Both the position numbers and the translations under genes were made by a program. The notes under the pieces are model-generated. The model did not search any database. It was not told the origin of the DNA and saw nothing but the letters and a program-made list of their open reading frames with translations. 5,219 bases of DNA from Spirosoma fluviale (GTDB lineage Bacteria; Bacteroidota; Bacteroidia; Cytophagales; Spirosomataceae), in the NCBI GenBank assembly GCA_945860325.1, contig CAMARL010000143.1, positions 1-5,219 of the forward strand, written 5' to 3'. Positions 1-5,219 of the stretch are shown in pieces; position 1 is the stretch's first letter; the number at the start of each line of letters is the position of its first letter.

Positions 1-572
1 AAAAAAATATGATCTACATCGGACCGTTTATTGTCAAATAAGCCGTGAACAAAATTTCCTTTAAAGCCAAAATAGCCTCCTAAAAAATCAGGATGCCAAT
101 ATTCATTGACCACGATTTCAACCTTAGGCATAGGTAATGCGTTGCCCGAAAATGCAAAAGAACCAGAACTTAAAGTAGAGTCCATCAGCCCCTGAATATA
201 CTTTTTTCTTCCGGCCGACAACTCAAATATTCCCCATTTGCCTTTCAAATACGCTTCTTGGACCAATAAATCTGCTTGGGTGTCCCCCAGATTTAACCTA
301 GCCGAGGCACCTAAACCCCAATCCATCTTTTTGCCCTTTCGATATTCCACATAGGCGGAGCCCCCGACATTAATATAATTCTCTTCCGTCGGAACAGCGC
401 CAAACTGATTTGCCCGCAACCAAAAAGGGGTATAATTACTTGATGAAAGACCTCCGCCAAAAGAGAAAGTAGACGTGGTTGCCCTTTGACCAAAAGACGA
501 AAAACACAAAATAGAAAGGATCGCAAAAACGCCTAACCTCTTCACAAACAATCTTTTCGCTTTTTGAAACAT
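1..572 (-). CDS. Wzi-family capsule assembly outer-membrane protein (C-terminus cut off by window edge)
   Basis: This frame is open from an ATG at 572 to the left edge without a stop, giving 190 visible residues. Residues 1-29 form a signal peptide: a basic start (MFQKAKRLFVKR), a hydrophobic core (about 14-26) and an SFGQ end typical of Bacteroidota exported proteins. There is no lipobox. The mature part is rich in alternating beta-strand-like segments and has features I recognise from Bacteroidota Wzi-like proteins (PF14052): YTPFWLRANQFG at 47-58, LSSGSFAFSGNALPMPKV at 134-151, and GYFGFKGNFVHGLFDN at 166-181. Family knowledge: Wzi is an outer-membrane beta-barrel that binds or organises capsule at the cell surface; the Bacteroidota members are mostly uncharacterised. 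Full members are commonly over 400 residues, so more than half is probably missing. It lies 34 bases after the NusG-like gene on the same strand, fitting the same operon. The family call rests on motif memory, not a search. Confidence 0.82.
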   Translation of the reverse strand, partial: MFQKAKRLFVKRLGVFAILSILCFSSFGQRATTSTFSFGGGLSSSNYTPFWLRANQFGAVPTEENYINVGGSAYVEYRKGKKMDWGLGASARLNLGDTQADLLVQEAYLKGKWGIFELSAGRKKYIQGLMDSTLSSGSFAFSGNALPMPKVEIVVNEYWHPDFLGGYFGFKGNFVHGLFDNKRSDVDHIF

Positions 573-606
573 TCCTTTTATTAAAAAACCAAATATATAA
601 AATTAA

Positions 607-1083
607 TCAATGACTTAAATTAGCCACCAATTCAAATCCCAAACTATCAATACGCAAACGAACCTCGTTCCTGTTTTTTAATCCCATTACTTCGGCTGTC
701 TGACCTTTCAGTGGACCGGTATCAATCGTGATGAAATCACCTACTTTCACCGCCGTGTCTCCTATCACGGAAACCTCCATGTGATCCGATAAAAATTGTT
801 GGATCGCCAAAATTTCCGCATCCTGCACCACCGCAGGTTTGTGCAACCAATACACAAAATTAACCACGCCAAACGTTTTTCTGACTGCGGCCCCCTGAGT
901 AACCAAATCAATATTGACAAAGACATAGGAACGAAATAATACCTCCTCCACAATCTTTTTACGATCCGACCACTGCTTTTTGCGCTTCGTTACTGGGCAA
1001 TAACTCTCAATCCCCACTTCTGCCAACCTCAAAGAAACCTTTTTCTCCATCCGAGATTTTGTATATACCGCGTACCAAGCCAT
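607..1083 (-). CDS. NusG-family transcription antiterminator, UpxY type
   Basis: The gene is complete: 158 residues, ATG start, TGA stop. Residues 1-100 form the NusG N-terminal (NGN) domain that binds RNA polymerase, with WYAVYTKSRMEKKV at 3-16, a conserved WSDRKK at 38-43 and a YVFV strand at 53-56. Residues about 112-158 form the KOW domain, with VKVGDFITIDTGPLKG (113-127) followed by an AEV strand. Known for the family: UpxY proteins of Bacteroides and RfaH of enterobacteria are specialised NusG paralogues that stop premature termination in long polysaccharide operons, each acting on its own locus through the leader. The WSDRKK pattern and the sugar-gene neighbours favour UpxY over housekeeping NusG, which usually sits beside secE and rplK. 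It starts 11 bases after the dehydrogenase stop and is followed by the Wzi-like gene. Which genes it controls is inferred from position. No UpxZ-like inhibitor gene is visible next to it. Confidence 0.88.
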   Translation of the reverse strand: MAWYAVYTKSRMEKKVSLRLAEVGIESYCPVTKRKKQWSDRKKIVEEVLFRSYVFVNIDLVTQGAAVRKTFGVVNFVYWLHKPAVVQDAEILAIQQFLSDHMEVSVIGDTAVKVGDFITIDTGPLKGQTAEVMGLKNRNEVRLRIDSLGFELVANLSH

Positions 1084-1094
1084 CTATTCTTAAT

Positions 1095-2348
1095 TTATAA
1101 CCTTGCGTCTACCAAAGTTCTATCCAATACTGATTTAATGTCAAAAATAATTCCATTCTCGGCCTTCAAGCTCGCAAAAGGCAAATTCAAAAACTCCTGA
1201 TGTGCCACCGTCAAAACAATCGCATCATATGTTGAGGCCAATTCAGAAACCAAATCGATGCCATGCTCTTTTTTGACTTCGGCTTTATTCGCCCAAGGAT
1301 CATATACATCGACTTCCATGCCAAAATCACGTAGCTCCCGATAAATATCAACAACACGTGAATTTCGAATATCGGGACAGTTTTCTTTAAAGGTAATGCC
1401 CAACATCAAGGTCTTCGCGCCCCCTATTTTTTTGCCTTTTTGAATTAATAATTTGACCAATTTGTTCGCCACAAACAGTCCCATATTATCATTTACCCTT
1501 CGGCCCGACAATATAACCTGCGGATAATAACCCAAGCTTTCCGATTTATGAAGCAAATAATAAGGATCCACTCCGATGCAATGCCCACCCACTAAACCGG
1601 GTTTAAAATTTAGAAAATTCCATTTGGTCCCCGCAGCCTCTAATACCTCCGAAGTATCTATTCCCATGCGATCAAATATTAAGGCCAACTCATTCACAAA
1701 GGAAATATTGACATCGCGCTGTGCATTTTCAATCGCCTTACTCGCTTCAGCCACTTTAATCGATGACGCCTTATGGGTTCCGGCCACAATAATCGATCGG
1801 TATAACTGATCCACCCAATCGGCTATTTCAGGCGTAGATCCCGACGTAACTTTTTTGATTTTCGTTAATGTATTTACCTTGTCGCCCGGATTAATTCGCT
1901 CCGGCGAATAACCACAAAAGAAATCCTCGTTAAATTTTAATCCCGAACGCTTCTCTAGCACCGGAACACAGTCCTCCTCGGTACAACCCGGATAAACCGT
2001 TGATTCGTAAATGACCACATCCCCCTTTTTCAACACACTTCCTATCATCTCGGAGGCCTTTAATAATGGCCCCAAATCTGGTTTTTTGAAATGGTCGATG
2101 GGCGTGGGAACGGTCACAATGAATGTATTGCAGCCCGATAAGTCATTTAATTCGGATGAAAATTTTAACTGAGCCGAAGCCTTTAATTGGGCATCACTCA
2201 CCTCTTGCGTGCGGTCATATCCCCGATTTAATTCGGAAATACGCGTTGCGTCAATATCAAAACCCAGCGTAGGATATAGCTTACCAAACTCCACTGCTAA
2301 CGGAAAGCCCACATAGCCCAAACCTATAATCGCAATGGATGGATTCAT
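1095..2348 (-). CDS. tviB: UDP-N-acetylhexosamine 6-dehydrogenase (TviB/WbpO type)
   Basis: This complete 417-residue enzyme has the usual length for the UDP-glucose/GDP-mannose dehydrogenase superfamily. It oxidises C6 of a UDP-sugar to the uronic acid in two NAD-dependent steps in the cytoplasm. Visible parts in order: Rossmann motif GLGYVGFPLAVEFGK (9-23); YESTVYPGCTEE (114-125); YSPERINPG (147-155); the central helix EASKAIENAQRDVNISFVNE (201-220) with the conserved Lys204 and Asn208; the active-site loop GLVGGHCIGVDPYYL (251-265) with catalytic Cys257; and GITFKENCPDIRNS (317-330) in the C-terminal UDP-binding domain. The VGGHCIGVDPYYL and FKENCPDIRNS forms match TviB/WbpO, which act on UDP-GlcNAc or UDP-GalNAc, better than WbpA or UDP-glucose dehydrogenase. 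The exact substrate cannot be read from sequence. Its ATG lies 2 bases after the gmd stop, so translation is probably coupled. A partner 4-epimerase (TviC/WbpP) is not in the window. Confidence 0.92.
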   Translation of the reverse strand: MNPSIAIIGLGYVGFPLAVEFGKLYPTLGFDIDATRISELNRGYDRTQEVSDAQLKASAQLKFSSELNDLSGCNTFIVTVPTPIDHFKKPDLGPLLKASEMIGSVLKKGDVVIYESTVYPGCTEEDCVPVLEKRSGLKFNEDFFCGYSPERINPGDKVNTLTKIKKVTSGSTPEIADWVDQLYRSIIVAGTHKASSIKVAEASKAIENAQRDVNISFVNELALIFDRMGIDTSEVLEAAGTKWNFLNFKPGLVGGHCIGVDPYYLLHKSESLGYYPQVILSGRRVNDNMGLFVANKLVKLLIQKGKKIGGAKTLMLGITFKENCPDIRNSRVVDIYRELRDFGMEVDVYDPWANKAEVKKEHGIDLVSELASTYDAIVLTVAHQEFLNLPFASLKAENGIIFDIKSVLDRTLVDARL

Positions 2349-2350
2349 CT

Positions 2351-3427
2351 CTATTTTGTAAATAATTTGACATCCGAAGCCATCATGTCTTTCACTAAGG
2401 CTGGTAGGTCATATTTTAGGGTCCAACCTAATTGCGTTTTCGCTTTTGTTGGATCGCCGATCAACAATTCCACTTCAGTAGGGCGGAAATAACGCGGGTC
2501 AACGGCCACCACTTCTTTGCCTATGGCAACTTGGTAAAGCGGGTTATTACATTTTGAAACCTTAGCGATTTCATTCGCGCCTTCGCCGGTAAATTGAACC
2601 TCAATTCCTACCTCCGCAAATGCCATTTTGATAAAATCGCGAACCGTAGTCGTAATACCTGTCGCAATGACAAAATCCTCAGGCTTTTCTTGTTGCAAAA
2701 TTAACCACATCGCCTCCACGTAATCTTTGGCATGACCCCAATCGCGCTTCGCATCTAAATTACCTAAGTAAATTTTATCTTGTTGGCCCATCGCAATCTG
2801 AGAAACCCCTCTCGTAATCTTACGCGTCACAAAAGTCTCCCCGCGCAATGGCGACTCATGATTAAATAATATTCCGTTTACCGCAAACATATCATAGGCC
2901 TCTCGGTAATTAACCGTGATCCAATAGCCATACATTTTGGCAACCGCATAGGGAGAGCGTGGGTAAAAAGGTGTTTTTTCCGACTGGGGAACTTCTTGCA
3001 CCAAACCATATAATTCAGACGTAGACGCCTGATAAATCTTTGTCTTTTTCGTTAGGCCCAACAAACGAACGGCCTCTAAAATACGAAGTGTGCCTATTCC
3101 ATCTACCTGAGCAGTGTATTCTGGCTCATCAAAAGAAACTTTAACGTGTGACATCGCTCCCAAATTATAAATCTCATCCGGTTGCACATCTTGAATAATG
3201 CGAATGATATTCGTAGAATCGCTTAAGTCACCGTAATGCAAATGAAAATTGGACGAATCCACATGTGGATCTTCGTAAATATGATCGATTCGGCCTGTGT
3301 TGATCAAAGAGCTTCTCCGCTTAATCCCATGAACCACATACCCTTTGGACAATAATAATTCAGCTAAATATGCACCGTCTTGCCCTGTAATACCGGTAAC
3401 AAGTGCTATTTTTTGTTTTTGAGACAT
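2351..3427 (-). CDS. gmd: GDP-mannose 4,6-dehydratase
   Basis: This complete 358-residue protein is close to the usual family length of about 350-375. It converts GDP-D-mannose to GDP-4-keto-6-deoxy-D-mannose in the cytoplasm, the precursor of GDP-L-fucose, GDP-D-rhamnose, GDP-perosamine and related sugars. It is an extended short-chain dehydrogenase/reductase. Visible motifs: NADP-binding TGITGQDGAYLAELLL (11-26), KRRSS (37-40 region) with the arginines typical of GMD, HYGDLSD (64-70), catalytic QASTSELYG (133-141, with Thr136 and Glu138), SPYAVAK (158-164, with Tyr160 and Lys164), NHESPLRGETFVTRKITRG (189-207) and DWGHAKDYVEAMW (229-241). All catalytic residues are present. It is the first gene after the 118-base gap and probably the first gene of the polysaccharide operon. 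The second enzyme of any one pathway (Fcl, Rmd or Per) is not visible, so the final sugar is unknown. The ATG at 3427 is favoured because the Rossmann motif begins right after it. Confidence 0.97.
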   Translation of the reverse strand: MSQKQKIALVTGITGQDGAYLAELLLSKGYVVHGIKRRSSLINTGRIDHIYEDPHVDSSNFHLHYGDLSDSTNIIRIIQDVQPDEIYNLGAMSHVKVSFDEPEYTAQVDGIGTLRILEAVRLLGLTKKTKIYQASTSELYGLVQEVPQSEKTPFYPRSPYAVAKMYGYWITVNYREAYDMFAVNGILFNHESPLRGETFVTRKITRGVSQIAMGQQDKIYLGNLDAKRDWGHAKDYVEAMWLILQQEKPEDFVIATGITTTVRDFIKMAFAEVGIEVQFTGEGANEIAKVSKCNNPLYQVAIGKEVVAVDPRYFRPTEVELLIGDPTKAKTQLGWTLKYDLPALVKDMMASDVKLFTK

Positions 3428-3457
3428 ATAAAATCAATTTTAAGCGGCCTAAATAAT

Positions 3458-3473
3458 TAACCGCCTGCGGTTA
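3458..3473 (-). promoter_or_regulatory. Perfect inverted repeat in the gmd leader
   Basis: On the minus strand this reads TAACCGCAGGCGGTTA: two perfect 7-base arms around a 2-base centre, which in RNA would probably fold as a 6-bp stem with a 4-base loop. It lies 30 bases upstream of the gmd start codon and begins just downstream of the proposed -7 box, so it would be at or very near the 5' end of the transcript. It is not followed by a clean U-tract (ATTATTTAGG follows), so a terminator role is unlikely. Possible roles are a 5' stabilising hairpin, a protein-binding operator, or a recruitment or pause signal for the NusG-like protein encoded downstream. The symmetry is seen; the role is inferred. 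Confidence 0.45.
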
Positions 3474-3480
3474 TAAGTGG

Positions 3481-3512
3481 CAAAATTACAAAAAATAGCA
3501 GAGCGACACAAT
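3481..3512 (-). promoter_or_regulatory. Candidate Bacteroidota sigma-ABfr promoter for the gmd operon
   Basis: The minus strand carries TAATTTTG at 3488-3481, an exact match to the Bacteroidota -7 consensus TAnnTTTG. Twenty bases upstream is ATTG (3512-3509), three of four matches to the -33 element TTTG; a perfect TTTG at 3516-3513 is 24 bases away, which is longer than usual. Transcription would start near 3475, giving a leader of roughly 47 bases before the gmd ATG at 3427. The -33 element lies inside the preceding terminator hairpin, so the two signals share sequence. A match this short can arise by chance in AT-rich DNA; its location in the only sizeable gap of the window supports it. 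Confidence 0.5.
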
Positions 3513-3536
3513 CAAATTTATTTAATGGGTCGCCCC
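3490..3536 (-). terminator. Probable intrinsic terminator after the fatty acid CoA ligase gene
   Basis: Starting about 9 bases after the ligase stop codon, the minus strand has a hairpin with arms at 3536-3526 and 3510-3500. I count eight Watson-Crick pairs, two G-U pairs and one C/U mismatch around a 15-base AT-rich loop. Two bases (GC) after the stem comes TATTTTTTG, a run of six T at 3495-3490. This resembles a rho-independent terminator, with a loop longer and a stem weaker than ideal. It would separate the ligase transcript from the gmd operon. Confidence 0.45.
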
Positions 3537-3545
3537 CAAAGAAAG

Positions 3546-5219
3546 CTATTTATATAATTCTAAAATGGCCGCCTCATGCTTCGCATAAATTTGCTTTCGC
3601 TTTAATTTTAACGTAGGCGTAATCTCCCCGTCTGAAATGGTAAACAAGCGCGGCAATAAAACAAATTTCTTTACCTGTTCATATTGGGCCACCGAAGCCA
3701 TCGTCATCAATACCTCTTCTTCCAATTTGGCGATGACTCTTTTATTTGCAATCATTTCCTGCGGCGAATTTACCTCTAATTCTAGTTGCTTACACCAAAC
3801 ACCTAAGGCTATAAATTCTGGTATAATCAACGCCGATGGGAATTTTTGTCCTTCGCCTGTCACCATGCATTGTTCGATAAAGGATGATTCCTTTAATTTA
3901 TTTTCGACCAATTGAGGAGCGACGTACTTGCCGCCTGATGTTTTGAAAATTTCTTTCTTGCGATCCGTTATTTTTAAATATTTTCCATCCACAAAAATGC
4001 CTATGTCTCCCGTGTGGAACCAACCGTCTTTGTCAATCGCCTCGGCTGTTGCCTCCGGATTTTTATAATACCCTGGCATGATGGAGTCGCCCTTGGCTAA
4101 AATCTCTCCATCCTCGGCAATTTTCACCTCCACACAATCTAAAACAGAACCCACACAACCCACCTGAAAATCGGGTGGATTTACTTTCGAAATCGATATA
4201 ATCGGCGATGTTTCTGTTAATCCATATCCTTCTGAAATCGGTATCCCGGCTGCCCAAAAAACCCGAGACAAACGCGGCTGTAAAGCGGCAGATCCTGATG
4301 CGATTAGCCTTACTCGGCCACCCAAGGCCTCTTTCCATTTGCTAAAAATCAATTTTCGATAAAGCCCTAGCTTGAGCGAATCGATTAATCCCAATTTTTT
4401 CATGGGATCATAGCTTAAGCCAAATTCAATCGCTCCAAAAAACAAGGTTCTTTTAATCCCCGTAAGCTCATTGCCCTTCGCCATGATTTTATCATAAATC
4501 TTTTCTAATAATCGGGGCACCGAGGTAAACATGGTCGGCTTAACCTCCCTAATATTATCTGCAATCGTCTCCATGCTCTCGGCATAGTACGTTGAAGCGC
4601 GATAAAACAAATAAACATATATCGTCGTACGCTCATAAATATGGCATAATGGCAAAAAGCTCAGGGTCCTGTCGCCATCCATTAACCCAAAATAATTTCC
4701 TCGATCCGTTGATTTTATGTTGCTGATAATATTATGATGCGTCAACATAACTCCCTTTGGTCTGCCTGTTGTTCCTGAGGTATAAATTAAGGTCAACAAA
4801 TCCTCCGGCTTAACCGCATCCATCAGCTTTTGTAAAACGGCTACATCTTTTCCCTCGCCCTTTTCTTTCACCGTGGACCAAGATTTCGCCCCCTCAACGG
4901 GATCAAACGTAAAAATCTCTTTAACACCTTTGTTTTTCTTAGAGGCTTCCTTTGCTTTAAAGTACAAGTCTTCGCCCTCAACAAACACAAATTTTACTTC
5001 TGCATTTTCAAAGATAAATTCGTAATCTTCAATCGTGATCGTCGGATACATGGGCACCGTTACGCCCCCTATAATTTGCGTGGCAAAATCAACAAAGTTC
5101 CAATGTGGCCTATTTCCTGAAATAATCGCGACTTTTTCTCCAGGCTTTAAACCTAGTTCCAACAAGCCCAGGGCTAACGTTTGAATGTTTTCAAGTGTTT
5201 CCGCGCTTGAATATTTTCT
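3546..5219 (-). CDS. Long-chain fatty acid CoA ligase (N-terminus cut off by window edge)
   Basis: The frame is open from the right edge to a TAG stop at 3546, giving 557 visible residues. It reads straight through the edge and aligns with the family there, so no start inside the window is credible; full proteins are near 600 residues and perhaps 40-50 are missing. The enzyme activates long-chain fatty acids to acyl-CoA through an acyl-AMP intermediate, usually at the inner membrane. Motifs, numbered from the window edge: AMP-binding loop YTSGTTGRPKG (146-156), SEGYGLTETSP (329-339), GWFHTGDIG (399-407), and the hinge DRKKEIFKTSGGKYV (419-433), with TPTLKLKRKQI (534-544) near the C-terminus. 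The motif order and completeness suggest an active member of the FadD15-like long-chain group common in Bacteroidota. It is on the same strand as the polysaccharide genes but separated by 118 bases with terminator and promoter signals, so it is probably a flanking gene for general lipid metabolism. Chain-length preference cannot be read. Confidence 0.95.
   Translation of the reverse strand, partial: RKYSSAETLENIQTLALGLLELGLKPGEKVAIISGNRPHWNFVDFATQIIGGVTVPMYPTITIEDYEFIFENAEVKFVFVEGEDLYFKAKEASKKNKGVKEIFTFDPVEGAKSWSTVKEKGEGKDVAVLQKLMDAVKPEDLLTLIYTSGTTGRPKGVMLTHHNIISNIKSTDRGNYFGLMDGDRTLSFLPLCHIYERTTIYVYLFYRASTYYAESMETIADNIREVKPTMFTSVPRLLEKIYDKIMAKGNELTGIKRTLFFGAIEFGLSYDPMKKLGLIDSLKLGLYRKLIFSKWKEALGGRVRLIASGSAALQPRLSRVFWAAGIPISEGYGLTETSPIISISKVNPPDFQVGCVGSVLDCVEVKIAEDGEILAKGDSIMPGYYKNPEATAEAIDKDGWFHTGDIGIFVDGKYLKITDRKKEIFKTSGGKYVAPQLVENKLKESSFIEQCMVTGEGQKFPSALIIPEFIALGVWCKQLELEVNSPQEMIANKRVIAKLEEEVLMTMASVAQYEQVKKFVLLPRLFTISDGEITPTLKLKRKQIYAKHEAAILELYK

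Noticed and set aside
311..526. Minus-strand open frame of 71 codons
   Set aside because: It lies in a different frame inside the Wzi-like gene, whose own frame is open over 1-572 with a signal peptide and family motifs. The 71-codon product looks like nothing coherent.
573..578. AAGGA directly before the ATG of the Wzi-like gene, resembling a Shine-Dalgarno sequence
   Set aside because: The spacing to the start codon is zero, too short for normal ribosome binding, and Bacteroidota rarely depend on such sites.
590..597. TATATTTG on the minus strand, a match to the Bacteroidota -7 box, 17 bases upstream of the Wzi-like gene
   Set aside because: There is no -33 TTTG at the expected spacing (the bases there read AATT or ATTT), the DNA is very AT-rich, and the distance to the start codon is short. 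An internal promoter cannot be excluded but is not supported.
765..953. Minus-strand open frame of 62 codons inside the antiterminator gene
   Set aside because: It is an out-of-frame shadow of the well-supported NusG-like gene.
1576..1809. Plus-strand open frame opposite the dehydrogenase gene
   Set aside because: It is antisense to conserved dehydrogenase motifs, with no promoter and no recognisable domain.
3637..3915. Plus-strand open frame opposite the CoA ligase gene
   Set aside because: It is antisense to the C-terminal ligase domain and has no independent support.
4063..4338. Minus-strand open frame of 91 codons inside the CoA ligase gene
   Set aside because: It overlaps the conserved GYGLTETS to GYYKNP part of the ligase in another frame; the ligase frame is clearly the real one.
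5163..5165. TTG as a possible start codon of the CoA ligase
   Set aside because: The frame continues upstream to the window edge with residues that fit the family (AETLENIQTLALGLLELGLK pattern), so this is an internal leucine codon.

Overview
All genes in this window lie on the minus strand, so the biological reading direction is from the right end to the left end. The window suggests a Bacteroidota bacterium, possibly of the Cytophagales/Flavobacteriia type. The reasons are moderately AT-rich DNA, start codons without clear Shine-Dalgarno spacing, a promoter candidate with the Bacteroidota -7 motif TAnnTTTG, a UpxY-like NusG paralogue, and an outer-membrane protein resembling the Bacteroidota branch of the Wzi capsule-assembly family. 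The genus cannot be fixed from this sequence.

Layout from right to left. (1) Positions 5219-3546 hold a long-chain fatty acid CoA ligase whose N-terminus lies outside the window. (2) Positions 3545-3428 are a 118-base gap. It appears to contain a terminator hairpin for the ligase, an overlapping promoter for the next operon, and a short perfect inverted repeat that would sit at the 5' end of the new transcript. (3) Positions 3427-1 hold four tightly packed genes: gmd (GDP-mannose 4,6-dehydratase), a TviB/WbpO-type UDP-N-acetylhexosamine 6-dehydrogenase, a NusG-family antiterminator of the UpxY type, and the N-terminal 190 codons of a Wzi-family outer-membrane protein that runs off the left edge. 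The gaps between these genes are 2, 11 and 34 bases.

The four left-hand genes look like the front of a surface-polysaccharide (capsule, O-antigen or exopolysaccharide) operon. Gmd would start the GDP-6-deoxyhexose branch (for example GDP-fucose or GDP-rhamnose). The dehydrogenase would make a UDP-HexNAc uronic acid. The NusG paralogue would help RNA polymerase read through a long operon. The Wzi-like protein would help attach or assemble the polymer at the outer membrane. Glycosyltransferases, flippase, polymerase and the partner sugar enzymes are not visible and would be expected to the left. The fatty acid CoA ligase looks like an independent flanking gene.

I see no new enzyme family, mobile element, CRISPR array or RNA gene here. 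The points most worth a second look are the compact 118-base control region and the position of the antiterminator gene inside the operon instead of at its head.
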